Program-made: the position numbers and the translations under genes
Notes under the pieces: generated by a model
Told to the model about the DNA's origin: nothing
Seen by the model: only the letters and a program-made list of their open reading frames with translations
Database searches by the model: none
Shown here: positions 10,531 to 21,889 of the stretch, one piece after another
How positions within the stretch are numbered: the stretch's first letter is position 1
How the letters are laid out: each line of letters begins with the position of its first letter
Source of the DNA: Melieria omissa
Lineage: Eukaryota > Arthropoda > Insecta > Diptera > Ulidiidae
DNA: 64,000 bases
Assembly: GCA_963971225.1 (NCBI GenBank)
Contig: OZ020269.1
Span: 98,260,040 to 98,324,039, forward strand
Direction: 5' to 3'

Positions 10531-11941
10531 TCAGTTTTATGGCTGTCATGTATGATATCAAAGAAAATAAACATACAGAATGCGCTTGTCATAAAAGCAA
10601 AAATTTCGTATGGCGGGATCTAATATTGGAACCCGCGCTCTGCTCGCACAGATTACGTATGAGGTGAGAGCGTTGCTTTACAAGCGAGAACGTAGTTTTA
10701 ACCCTTTGGGACCGTATTAATTTTATATATGGGTGTCATGCTGGTCGGAATTAATTTTCGTTGAAAAAACAGTAATACACAGTATGCAAGATTGTGAAGG
10801 AAAAATAAAATTTATTTATTTATTAAAATTTATTAATTCTTTCAGCTTTGGTGGCTGAGAGCAGACATACGACTGGAATGGTAAAAAAGCTTTGGTGGCT
10901 GAGAGCAGACAAAAGTTCGCAAAGGGTTAAGTGTTGCGCTCTTTGGTTGCGCTCACTGCAGTGAGTCTGGGTCAGTGATGGAATTCTTGATACTATTGTA
11001 CTTTTTTGATACAATCACATTTTAAAAAGTACTTTGGTACACAGGCCTCGTTCTTGGTACACACTGGTCGAGAGATTAAAAGAAAATTTTGTATTGCCGT
11101 TTAGCACTAAAAACAAACATTTTTGCAAATTGTGTGGCAAAGGAAAATTGGTGACATAGCCTAACATCTCTAACTAGTTATGGATAGTTTTTGCCATATT
11201 ACCATCTTCAATGCAATCAGAAGACGCACGAATTCACACATTTCTTCTAAGAATTTCATATTTGTTTCACCATTTAGCGAGACATGTTTTGAAAAAAGAA
11301 GTCATTGATGGCAAAGGTGTAAACGACATAAATTTATTTGAAGATCAATTACCTGTTGGTGATGTGTATTGTTGAGTTGGAGTAGATTTGTTAATTAGTT
11401 CAGAGGTTATATCTGATGAAGATGTTTTAAAATTAAAAGGAAATCTCGTGAGCTTTACATAAAGTTTCTTGAATCTTTAAGAAGAAGAGTTAACATCAAT
11501 GATGATATATTTAACTTTTAGCCAAAGTTTTCACCCGAGCATGTCTTGCTGGGTAAAAAAAAACTGTTGTATCAATTCTTTCCAAACTTTTTCCCAAAGA
11601 GATTAAATATCTCGAAGAAATTAACCTATACTCATTATAGGAAATTAACAGACTATGAAGAACCAAAATCTTTTAAAATGTTAGAATTACTGAATTTTGA
11701 GAAAAAAGTTCTTACCTAAAAAATGAATTAATCGAGTCTCTTTTCAAAAACATTTTAAGGGTTGTTAAAGGTATTTATCTATTCCCCACTCTTCATTCAG
11801 TGTAGCGCACGAATTTTCTGTACAAAATTCAATAATAAGCAAGTTAAGATCCCGTTTACAAGTTGCTTCGTCCTAAATATGTACAACAAAAGATTTCTTG
11901 CAAGTCAGTAATAAATGTTGTTATGATTTTAAGCGTCCTAC
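10531..11941. other. Spacer with decayed repeats, no supported gene
   Basis: A 24-bp direct repeat with AGCTTTGGTGGCTGAGAGCA occurs at 10844-10867 and 10888-10911. From about 11130 to 11760 the plus strand reads like a decayed transposase-type ORF (short open pieces such as YIKFLESLRRRVNINDD and KKLTYTHYRKLTDYEEP) broken by stops. I cannot assign it to a family with confidence. Confidence 0.4.
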
Positions 11942-12587
11942 CAGTGGCGCACGCAGAATTTTATTTCGGGGAGGGTTTTGTATAAATTTTTTGAGAACTA
12001 TGAAATAGAATAAAATTTAGATGTAGACAATTTTTAGATGTTGCCAATTTTTCTCTTTCATTTGATATTCATATCTGCATCATTGCATAGTCGCAAAAAT
12101 AAAAAAAAATATATTTGAAATGTGTATGTCCTTAAAATTTTAAAGTCCTTTAAAACGGACTTTGGGTCAGAAAATGAAAAACTGACTATGCCAGGATACT
12201 ATAAATGACTTCTAGTTTCACGTCTATATCAATATTGGGATGGGTCTTGGCAAAAACCAAATTGTTTCGCGCGGTGTCATAAGTGTAAAGTTGTTGTTTT
12301 CACTCAGTGCATCATAACTTTGACATGTTTTTCGATTCTATTGATGTTAGGTTAAATATTTGCAAAAATAATATATCTTTCATCTTAGATTTTAAAGCCA
12401 AAGGAGATAATTTATTTTATCTAAAAAAAAAACATTCAAACATTTATGATTTTTTAAATTGGTCGAAAAATTCACTTTTTTACAACTCTCACCGTCAGTA
12501 ATTTTTCAAAATCGCTAAGGTATTATCTTCTGATCGACGGACAATTTGTGTTAGTCGGATAATTCGTTTACGAGATATGTGCTTACG
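11942..12587. repeat. hAT-like interspersed repeat, copy 2 (inverted relative to copy 1)
   Basis: Starts CAGTGGCGCACGCAG and runs antiparallel to 303-1742 without the mariner insertion found there. It is cut at about 12587 by a mariner remnant. No coding potential. Confidence 0.55.
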
Positions 12588-12785
12588 AGGGGCGTTCAAT
12601 GTATTCTCGGTATGGGTATGTTAGAAAAAAGATAAAACCTTGAAAAAAATTTATTTTTCAATATAGTCTCCCATGATTTCAATACATTTGTTTGATCGCG
12701 AAATAAGTTTCTCTATTCCCTTAAACAAATAATTTTCTTCTTGGCCCGAAAAATGCTCGCAAACAAACAAAAATGCTAGCAAACA
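12588..12785 (-). mobile_element. Mariner 3'-end remnant
   Basis: The left end GAGGGGCGTTCAATG resembles a mariner end, and the minus strand reads NYLFKGIEKLISRSNKCIEI followed by MGDYIEK and a stop, the canonical mariner transposase C-terminus. It is truncated at the right, with no second inverted end visible. Confidence 0.65.
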
Positions 12786-12914
12786 AACTAATGAAGTTAT
12801 CAACATGAAATTTTATATAAATACCCTTAGATAATCTTGTTAGCTAATGATATATTGTTACGAATACTACGTCTAGTGGGCTGTTACGTATCTCTGGATT
12901 GTGTAATCTTCTTC

Positions 12915-14063
12915 TTCTATATATATAAAAATCAAATAAATTCCGTATGTGTTCTATAGACTCCCAAACCACCAGACCTATTTTAATAAAATATTACGTG
13001 TGTGTTTACGGGCACCGTGTGGAAGGTTCTTAGCATAGGGGGCGTGGAATTATTCAAGGGGGCGTGGCACCGCCCATACAACTCAATTCTTTAATATTGA
13101 ATATCTTCAGAATTATAAGTCGTATAGCATTGAAATTTGGTACAGTGTCATGGCGTAAACATGTTGTTCGATCGGTAAAATTTAATGGGCGTTGGACAAG
13201 GGGCGTGGCACTTTTTAAATTCCGGTGTAACTTTCGAACTATAGCGTTCACATCAGTGAAACTCGGTACAAACTAACGATTTGGTCGTGTCCTTCGGCAG
13301 GGAGAATAGGGTGGGCTTTTGACAAGGGGGCGTGGCACCGCCCATACAAGCCAACTTTTTAATACGGAATATCTTCGGAATCATAAGTCGTATAGCATTG
13401 AAATTTGGTATAGTGTCATGGCGTAAACATGTTGTTCGACCGGTAAAATTTAATAAGCGTTGGACAAGGGGCGTGGCACTTTTTAAATTCCGGTGTAACT
13501 TTCGAACTATAGCGTTCACATCAGTGAAACTCGGTACAAACTAACGATTTGGTCGTGTCCTTCGGCAGGGGGAATAAGGTGAATTTTGGACAAGAGGGCG
13601 GGGCACCGCCCATGCAACTCAAATTTTTAATATGAAAAAACTTCGGAATTATAAGTCATACAACACTGAAATTTAGTACCCTGTCGTCTTATAGATGAGT
13701 AATTCTACTGAAAGGATTTGATGGGCATCAGACAAGGGGCGTGGCGCATTGTTTGTGACCCAAATATGTTGCTGAACTTTAAGTGGCACAGCAATGAAAC
13801 TAAGTACGAACCTACCATTTTCCATTTCGACAGACGGGTTGGTGCGGGTATTGAACAAGGGGGCTTGGCACCGCCCATATAACTTAAATCTATATATATA
13901 TAAAAGAAAGTGGCTGTGTGTGAGTTACGGTATCACAATTAAACGGACCGTCCGATTTGCATGCGTTTTTTTGTTGGATTAGTCTTGAGTCAGTTCTGGT
14001 GGCGTTATACTTCAATTCATTCAAATATTGGGCGAGACGAAGTTTGCCGGGTCAGCTAGTTTG
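12915..14063 (-). mobile_element. Nested repeat beginning CTAGCTGACCCGGCAAAC, with three 268-bp tandem units
   Basis: On the minus strand it starts CTAGCTGACCCGGCAAACTT at 14063-14044 and ends in an AT-rich (TA)n region near 12915. The centre (13054-13870) has three tandem units with a 268-bp period; the GGCACCGCCCAT motif recurs at about 13067, 13335, 13603 and 13870. The same unit in the other orientation, with a period of about 262 bp, occurs at 25450-26000, 46880-47430 and 63380-63990. CTAGCTG...CGC starts are common in insect interspersed repeats, but I cannot fix the class. Confidence 0.6.
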
Positions 14064-14300
14064 AATATAAAACACAGTCAGTTTCTTAAACGCAGCCAAT
14101 TCAAAACCAACAGTCACTTTATTATTCACAGTTTTTATTATTCACAGTTTTACACTTTACTGTTCGTACACTTAAGTATTTGCTTAATCACTCCGTGTGG
14201 CCACTTCACTTGTCAAAACCAGACTGACTCGCTGCGCCGCATCCGGCTGCCTTTTATACCTCTCAAGCCATCGCGCAGATCGTTCCCGCACATTCCGGAG

Positions 14301-14404
14301 TGGACTAAAAGTTTCCATCATTGCCAGGTTGGACTAAAAGTTATTATCGCGGCCGTCGCTGCCAGATTGGACTAAAAGTTACTATCGCGGCCGTCGTTGC
14401 CAGA
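14301..14404. repeat. Tandem repeats in the U3 part of the second LTR
   Basis: Two 38-bp units (14329-14366, 14367-14404), each with TTGGACTAAAAGTTA and CGCGGCCGTCG, are preceded by a shorter 28-bp version from 14301. They lie upstream of the TATA box in the LTR's own orientation, where enhancer repeats are often found. Confidence 0.75.
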
Positions 14405-14471
14405 TTGGGTTATAGCACGGCACGTAGCGGCAGGGTTGCTTTGCACAGCGACAGACTGTCTCATCGTTACA

Positions 14472-15481
14472 ATATATATGTTTCTTGTTTAAATTAGAAG
14501 TGAATTCCATGTGTTGTTAAACATACATTTTTCGAATACAACTTTTGAATTGTTTATTAATAAAAATGTTATTACATTGGCCTTTCACTTAATTGGGAGC
14601 TTGGAAAAATATTGATACAATTTGCTTGAATATGGTACACTGCTATGCTGATGTTTGATACGATACACTTGTGCCTAAATTCCATCACTGGTCTGCGTTA
14701 GCACATTGCTGCGGCGTGGGATGATTGGGAGATGAAGACGATGTGCTGTTGTTGTTGTTGCGCTGGCGAAAAGCTAAAACTGGCTGGCTTTTGTTCTTCT
14801 TTTATAAGCCTGCACGTCGTCGCATATTGCTCCTGAATTCATTGCCGACTGAAGTGTGCGCAAAATCATAGAAAAGAAAATGAAATATGGTTGGCATGGT
14901 GACTTATATGATCGCTACAATCAATAAAAAACAAATAATCAACAATGACAATTATAAAGGGAAATGAAAAGAAAGAAAGGACTTTTTTATTAGCCCGCAA
15001 TAATTTATAAATTATACACTTCATATTCTTTCGGTGGTCGTTTGACGGTTTTCAATTATTGATTAACCGTAGCTCAAAAACGGTTTAAGTTACGAATCTG
15101 GTTCTCCTTGACTTTTAATATTTTGCACTAAGCTCAATATTCTAAAATGTTGCAATCACTGCGCCGATCTGTTTTCTTTTTATCATCGGCTTTACCTACT
15201 ACTACCATGAGCGGTCAAATTAATGGAAATCAATTTTTTAAATAATGGAAATAAAATTAAAACATTCACAAAAAAGTCGAAGACGGTACAAATTTTACAA
15301 GTACCTATGTCTCGCCTTCTGTTTTATATTAAATATACAACCGACTTTTACATATTTATGAACAATTTTAATGCAAAACCAAAATGCGTTATTTTACATG
15401 TTGTGTGTGAAAACATGATTTTATCGGCAAGATGTCACATAGCTTAACTTTTGAAATATTTGCGAAAACTATACTTTTCTA
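14472..15481. other. Spacer without a recognised gene
   Basis: AT-rich, with one GC-richer patch (14690-14830) containing a TTG triplet run. No ORF with a known motif, and no homology to the other units seen. It separates the A region from the truncated left edge of unit B. Confidence 0.45.
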
Positions 15482-16377
15482 GACACGGATTTATCGTTCT
15501 ATTCTAAGTGGTTTTTGATCTCCTTATAATAAACTTATACTCCTTATAATAAACAGCCGCCGTGGCTCAGTTGGTTAGTGCGCGGTCCAGCGAGTCGAAT
15601 GCAGAGCGACGCAAGTTCGAATACTGCATGTAGTAACACCTAAAAAAAATAACGGGAAACTCGTTTTCTCATTCAGTGGCTGTCCTCTCAGCTGGAAATG
15701 GCAAACCTCTGAGAGTAAAAATTGCCTATGAGAAAGCTCCCAACCTGCCGTTCGGAACCGGCATAAAACTGTAGGACCCTTCCACCCGCGTACAAAATTC
15801 ACACGCACAACACGGGTGGCTGCGGGAAGCTAGGCCTTAGTCTCGCGTAAGCGGGCTGTCGTGCCAATCAATTATTAATTATTATTATAATAAACTTCCA
15901 TATAGTGAATATTTCTCTACAATGAATACATTTTTAGTTGAAAACTTTGCTTTCATTCGTTTTTTGTCTCCATATAATGAATTTTTCCATGTTATTTTCT
16001 GTCACGCATATTAACAACACTGAATACCGAAAAACGTGAAACATATTTAGGGGAACCCCAGAAGTTAAAAATAACAACAGCATACATAAGAAGAAGAATG
16101 TCACATCACTAATAATTAGAAAGTGAAATGCATACAGCAATGCATCAGGACAAATTTTTGCTTCTCTTGATGTACTTCGAACAGCGTTTCTAAGTCTCTA
16201 AATGTATTAGAAGGCTTTGTTGAGGAAGAAAAGTGGAAGTGTGTAATGCAAACTGAAATACCTCATAATATAAAGAAATAAAAGATGTAAATAATCATTA
16301 TCTCTATATAATGAAGTTTCTATATAATGAAGCTTTTTTCTGGTCCCGTGCGAATTCATTATAGAGAAGTTCGACTG
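15482..16377. mobile_element. pogo-like MITE, left-truncated, with a SINE inside
   Basis: Homology to the A-unit pogo-like element begins abruptly at about 15482, so the left end of unit B lies inside this element. The right end is more complete than in A, keeping ATTATAGAGAAGTTCGACTG before TA. A tRNA-derived SINE (15555-15885) interrupts it. Confidence 0.65.
15555..15885 (+). mobile_element. tRNA-derived SINE (family 1), full length
   Basis: The head carries an A-box-like TGGCTCAGTTGGTTAGTGCG and a B-box-like GTTCGAATACT, followed by a conserved body and an ATT-rich tail. The 10-bp repeat TATAATAAAC flanks it at 15545-15554 and 15886-15895. Units A (about 3740) and F keep the empty site, so it inserted after the copies separated. 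Confidence 0.85.
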
Positions 16378-17364
16378 TATTTTAAATTGGTTTTCGTGCG
16401 TTTATTTGAAAAAAATTATAATAAAGTAAAGGGATAATTTTCAAGAAAAAAAAATATGGGAAAAATTTATTAAAATTAATCAGAATTGGGACAGAAAAAA
16501 AGAATTGAGAATGAAAATGGGGTTTTTTTTTGTTTTTTTTTCTCCATGAATTAATTTTATTGCTAACTTTATTTGTAAATTTTTTCTTTCTCTATAAATT
16601 TAATGGATAATATTGTGATTAAATGTTTTAAAAATTTGAAATTGGAATATGGAAATTCAAGATATTTTTAATAAATAATAATAATTAAATTAAAAATTTG
16701 ATTGTAGTAGGTTAAGATTATGAAATAAAAATTTGTTATTATGATTGTTTAAGTGAAGAAAATCTTTGTACTGTCACTGAAGTGGGGTAGGGAGGGTTGA
16801 TTTTTCCATTTGCGTTTCCGAATTTCACCTTAGGAAACAAAAAGCAAAAATAATTCGAACTCAATGTTTTATCGCCTAGCCGGCAACAACAACAACAGCC
16901 ATAGCTTATTGCTCTTCTCCTCATATATGTAAGAAGCAAGTGGCACTTCTTTCTGTTGGCCGACAACAACAGCAACCACAGCCGATGCTATTTTCCCTTC
17001 AATGCTTCGCGGAGCCGCATGCGATATTTACCTTCTTCTAATCTTTGTGCTGCTCGTTCTGTGATACGAAACAAAAACGAAAGCTGTCTAGTGCTGTTTG
17101 TAATGTTAATAGCAGAGGACGTAATGTTTAATTAACAGTGGTCGTAATATTACGACGCCTTAACATTTTTGAATTTGTATGAGATGCGCGTTCAGTATTA
17201 CTGTTTATTCTGTGATACAACTCAATATTTTTTTTTACATTTAATTGATAGAATTCATTCAAATCGCATAATTTAATTGATTGGCACGACAGCCCGCTTA
17301 CGCGAGACTTAGGCCTAGCTTCCCGCAACAAATCGCATACATTTGTATTTATTTTTGTATACGA
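16378..17364. other. 3' intergenic region of copy B
   Basis: Homologous to 4215-5226 but with a deletion of roughly 110 bp relative to A near 16530. No gene recognised apart from the short SINE fragment at 17271-17328. Confidence 0.5.
17271..17328 (-). mobile_element. 5'-truncated SINE (family 1), 58 bp
   Basis: Carries only the tail end of the SINE (GGCACGACAGCCCGCTTACG on the plus strand) in reverse orientation. The 11-bp repeat CAAATCGCATA flanks it (17260-17270, 17329-17339); A and F have a single CAAATCGCATA at this place. Confidence 0.8.
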
Positions 17365-17432
17365 TTTATTTAATGATTTTTGATTTGATTGATTGATTTG
17401 ATGAGTTGATTTTTACAACTTCTATCAAGTAA

Positions 17433-19083
17433 TCACCAATCATTTTCTTCGCTGTCTGGAATTGGCGTTGTTGTTGTTGTGGGGCTTTTTTGCACTAGAT
17501 TCTTAGTTGCGCTAAAGGGAAAGTTGTCAATGACGGCGGGCACCTCGGCGGGTTTGCAACAAAATGCATAGCCCAACATGGCCTTGCGACGCATTCGGCC
17601 AAAGTCGCTGTTCCTCAGCCACTCGATTTCATCGCACATGTCCGTGCAGAATGTATGCGAGCTTGGCTCTTCGACCTGCAATCGAAAATATTCGTCAAAA
17701 AAGTGGTCCAGTTGTTGTTAGATGAGTGTGAATTTGAAACGTACATAGGGCGAGTTGTGTGCGATGACCACAAACTCCTCGCCTATACCCTCTTCCAGAG
17801 ACTTTATATAGGACCAGATGTAGGCCGGCGCATGGACACGCGCATCGGGGGGTCCCACAGCTAATGTTGTATTTTTGTTGCAATTGTTTTCGATGGCTGG
17901 TATGGAAATGCGTCCGTGGGTGCCCGTGTGGACCATATAACTGACGTCTTGGACGCGTGCTGTCAGCGCTTCTATGTAAAAACCCCAATTGCCGAGGCGC
18001 AAATGCCGCCACCACATCGTATTGAAGATGTAAGAAAAGCCGGAGAGTTTAACTTGTACCGATGAATCTTGCAACAGGCTCTCATAGTCGAATGTAAAAG
18101 CCCTCAGTAGAGGCTTACTCAATTTCTCCTCATTCCAAGACTTTTCGAATTTTTCCGTGCTAAAATACAAAATATAATAAAATGGCGAAATTGTGTGCTG
18201 AAATAGAATGAATTCCATAAAGCAGAGTGTGCCCGATTGGCGACTACTTACTTGGAACACTTGCTTACTTACCTCATAAACGAAAAGTAGCTGCTTAGAT
18301 CTTCGAGCTGAGTGGTCAAATCGATGTTTAGCTTGTTGACACGCGACCTAGTGGACGTTGGCTTCAGCGCGGAAAGACACAGTCGATTCGGTAAGAATTC
18401 AAATTAATAGCATTCAACTATATATACTCGTACCTCTTCTACCAAGGATCTTTCGGCCACATAGCTGGCGTATTTGAGCGACAGTGTGGCAAAGTCGTAG
18501 CACACGCCGGCAACAACAATATCCTCCGCGTCAGCGGTTTTAATGCCAATGCCGTACGTTGTGAAGTTAACACAATTCGGCAATTTCTGTACGCTTTCGT
18601 AAAGATTGAAGGTTGTTGAGTCGTCACATGAAATTCTAACATTTCGTTCGGTCAGGCTTTGACGTGGCTCTGGCTCAGACCATTGTGGCTGTGAACGTCG
18701 TGGCTGAGGCGAGTCGTCGTAAAACATTGATTCGTCGGAGCAAAATAACCGTACGGATTTTTTAACTGTCGTAAGCGAATAGTCTACACTGTAATATAAC
18801 CAAATTACTTAAATAGAAATCAGAGAGTTGCAATTTTCGAATTTCTACTTACTCGAGTTGGATTACGTTGTTGCAAAGGGCTGTTAGTGTTTCGCCCGAC
18901 TTAAAGCTCACTTTTGTTTGCTTAGCTAAAGACGAATTTATGGGAACCGAATTGTTTTGCAAACAGCGGAGATGGTCCAACTATTTCTAACTCGCACTGC
19001 GAGTGTGCTACAACAACGGCAAAGACCAAAAGGACACCAAGTATGACACCGACATGGCGAATGTTGCTGCTCAGGCGCTCCAT
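17433..19083 (-). pseudogene. Gene B: subfamily 1 nuclease-like copy with a 2-bp deletion in exon 1
   Basis: Exons correspond to those of gene A: 18853-19083, 18434-18788, 18273-18361, 17745-18159 and 17433-17675, with GT-AG introns. Exon 1 is 231 bp instead of 233 bp. Where A reads TTTAGAGCTAAGC on the minus strand, B reads TTTAGCTAAGC, which makes an immediate TAA after FVFS (about residue 54). The remaining exons are all open and their splice sites good, so the lesion is probably recent, or it may be a sequence error. Otherwise the product would match A: signal peptide, Cys-rich N-terminal domain, degenerate nuclease core with Phe at the catalytic His position, and the CTDMC/CC C-terminal block. 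Confidence 0.75.
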
Positions 19084-19123
19084 TTTCCTTCGGCGGAGAT
19101 GTTCTCGTTGAAATGCAAACCGA

Positions 19124-19161
19124 AACTGAATTGCTGTACCGTTGTCGACAATCATTTTATA
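19124..19161 (-). promoter_or_regulatory. Core promoter of copy B
   Basis: TATAAAA (19155-19161, minus strand) and TCAGTT (19124-19129) are preserved at the spacing seen in A, so the copy may still be transcribed despite the frameshift. Confidence 0.5.
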
Positions 19162-19364
19162 CCGATCCGTGCACAAACTTTATAAAAAACTGCACAATAA
19201 GCAAAAACGAATATAACTGATAAATATAAACAAAGCGTAATTTTGCAAATGTAAACATTTGTGATTGTGTGCGTTGCAGTGAATTGTTTGTCCTGTTTGA
19301 TTGAGTGGCGGCCTCGTCGACACTCAGACACTAAATAAGTAGTTAGAACTACGAATATAAAATA

Positions 19365-19920
19365 CGAGGGCGGGTCAATAAGTCCGTGACTTTTTGAATG
19401 AAACACAGGTTTTTAGATAAAAAGTTATTTTATTTTACAACGTAGTCTCCTTTGAGATCTATACACTTAGGCCAACGTTTCTCCAGTTTTTTTATCCCTT
19501 CCGAAAAATATGATTTGCTGAGGTCTTCAAAATAGGCATTTGTTTGTGAGATGACTTCGTCATTGGAGGCAAATCTCTTTCCGCCGAGCCATTTCTTCAA
19601 GTTTGGGAACAAGAAATAGTCACTTGGGGCTAGATCGGGTGAATGGGCGGGATGAGGGAGCAATTCGTAGCCCAATTCATGGATTTTTGCCATGGAAACT
19701 GCACATGTGTGCACCCGTGCACAAGAAATTCACTTTTTTCCATTTTCTTCTCAGTCAACGCGGTAGACTGATTTTAACGGCTGTCAAAAACAAACTAAAT
19801 GTCGCAGCTTGTTCAATTTTTGACAAGAGTCAACTGACAGATGACTGACGGGAGCAGTGTTGCCATTTCAATTAAGAGGCGGGAAATTCAAAAAGTCACG
19901 GACTTATTGACCCGCCCTCG
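19365..19920 (-). mobile_element. Deleted mariner element upstream of B
   Basis: Same insertion as 7229-7779, flanked by TA. This copy keeps the longest frame (19430-19714): HSPDLAPSDYFLF, GGKRFASNDEV and KCIDLKGDYV, the C-terminal third of a mariner transposase including the last catalytic Asp. Confidence 0.88.
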
Positions 19921-20124
19921 TATGAAGAGTTAATTATTGATAATTATTTATTAGCCAAATGTATCTAAACCTGAACTTATTGACTAAAAAAGATAACAAT
20001 AGCAAAGAAACAATGTAATTGATCTTTGCCTATTTAGAAGATTATCCTTAGGCAAAGCAACATCGAACTCTATTAAAAGGTGAGTTTTCGGTTCGTTGAA
20101 TAAAAACGACTATAACATTCGTGT

Positions 20125-20469
20125 CGTCGGCAGCCGCCGTGGCTCAGTTGGTTAGTGCGCGGTCCAACGAGTCGCATGCAGAGCGACGCAAGATCGAATT
20201 CTGCATGTAGTAACACCTAAAAAAAAATAACGGGAAACTCGTTTTCTCTTTCGGTGGCTGTCCTCTCAGCTGGAAATGGCAAACCTCTGAGAGCAAAAAT
20301 TGCCTATGAAAAAGCTCCCAACCTGCCGTTCGGAACCGGCATAAAACTGTAGGACCCTTCCACCCGCGTACAAAATTCACACGCACAACACGGGTGGTTG
20401 CGGGAAGCTAGGCCTTAGTCTCGCGTAAGCGGGCTGTCGTGCCAATCAATTATTATTATTATTATTAAT
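20125..20469 (+). mobile_element. tRNA-derived SINE (family 1) upstream of B
   Basis: Same family as 15555-15885, with an (ATT)n tail. It is flanked by a perfect 14-bp duplication TATAACATTCGTGT (20111-20124, 20470-20483). A (about 7970) and F (about 58416) show the single uninterrupted site. Confidence 0.9.
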
Positions 20470-21001
20470 TATAACATTCGTGTTATATACTTTTAATTTT
20501 CAGAAAGCATTAAAAACCGCGTTTTTCCACTCAGAAAGCACTAATGAGCAAAATAAAAAAAGAGCAAATCGTGGTATGGAGTTGTCCCATCGTTCCGTGT
20601 TACATACTAGGAAAAATATTACAGATCTGTGGCAGCCGTGACCCAAGTAGCAATTCAACCAAGGACGGTTACATCAGATTTTATGTAAAAACAAGCTGAA
20701 ATTTCGTCCTAAAAATTAAAAAAAAAATAGATGGATATAAAATTTGCGTTTGTAAACTTTCTTTATACACTTTGAAGCATCAATTATAATTAAAACAATT
20801 AGAAACTTCATGTTTCAATATTCAAGGCTTCAGTGCCACTAATGGTGTAAAATGTATCACCCTCAAAATCTCCTAAACTTTCTCCTAAACAATTCTTCCT
20901 CCCAAAAATTTGTCTAAAACGCCAAGAATCTTCTAAATCTAGAAGGAAATCTTCTGATCTGGCAACAGATTTCAAATTTTGTTCGTTATTTGTTTTAATA
21001 T

Positions 21002-21425
21002 TGTTACGAAAATTACCTTTCTAAGTTCGTATACTGGATTGTGCTTGAAAATAAAACCATTTCAATTACTCAGCGCAAACGCAGTCAAAAACCAACAATC
21101 GCTTTATTTACAAATTTACACTTGTTACTATATTACTTTACACTACTACTATTGCATGTTTCCCCTTAGCTTTCTCAACACAGACTCGACCCTTTGCACT
21201 GCACGCTGCTGCCTTTTATACTTGTTTTCTTATCGCGTCGATGTTTCTTGCACATTCTAGTTGTACTCTCTATCTCTATTGTTCTAGCACAGCTCATCAC
21301 CTTTCGCGAACCATCCTCGCCATATCGAAATTATAGCAAGTTTGCCGTACTCCAAAGTGAATGCCTAAAAGTATGCTTGGAAAAGCATTCATGCATAGCA
21401 CAGCACAGAGTGCCTCATCGTTGCA
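21002..21425 (-). mobile_element. Solo LTR in unit B
   Basis: Same insertion as 8502-8925 (424 bp, ATAT duplications, minus-strand TATAAAAGGCAGC). Confidence 0.75.
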
Positions 21426-21499
21426 ATATGCTTGTTTTGATTCAGATTTGAACGAGTAATTTTCCGCTGAAACAGTATTGTTTTACTGCATTTTGAATG

Positions 21500-21695
21500 A
21501 AGGTACCCGGGTACCTTTCGTATGGAACAAGGGGGTAGTGTTCAAAAATCGGATCTAAAAGTTATGCAGAAAAAGTTTTCTTCCTATATAAGATATCTAA
21601 AAATAGTAAATTGATTTTTAGGAAGATACCAAATTCCTTGGCCGAAAGTAGGATATTTTTACTTCAATAAATGCAAGAAGGTACCCAGGTACCTT
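21500..21695. repeat. Perfect 18-bp palindrome and its near-copy
   Basis: AAGGTACCCGGGTACCTT at 21500-21517 is perfectly palindromic; AAGGTACCCAGGTACCTT lies at 21678-21695. Confidence 0.6.
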
Positions 21696-21889
21696 CGTAA
21701 GGAGGGTTAATACAGAAGGGTTAATACAAACAATTATCAAATCAAATATGTATTCAAAGCGTCTAAAGGGTTTGAAAATGAGCTAAGGAATTGATGGGAA
21801 ATGTCGTGGCGCATCTCAACTTACAGCAGCAAAACAATAAATGTTAAACAATAAATGTATACTCCAATAAAAGAGTCCGATATTACTAA

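Larger units (their letters stand above)
12856..14471 (-). mobile_element. Second solo LTR, split by a nested repeat
   Basis: On the minus strand it begins TGTAACGATGAGACAG and ends TATTCGTAACA, flanked on both sides by ATAT (12852-12855, 14472-14475). It carries TATAAAAGGCAGCC on the minus strand like the 8502-8925 LTR, so it is a diverged member of the same family. The LTR sequence stops near 12915 and resumes near 14064; the gap holds a separate repeat. Confidence 0.7.

Noticed and set aside
13054..13544. Pairs of 65-88-codon ORFs repeated in tandem
   Set aside because: They arise on both strands from the 268-bp tandem unit and have no protein motif.
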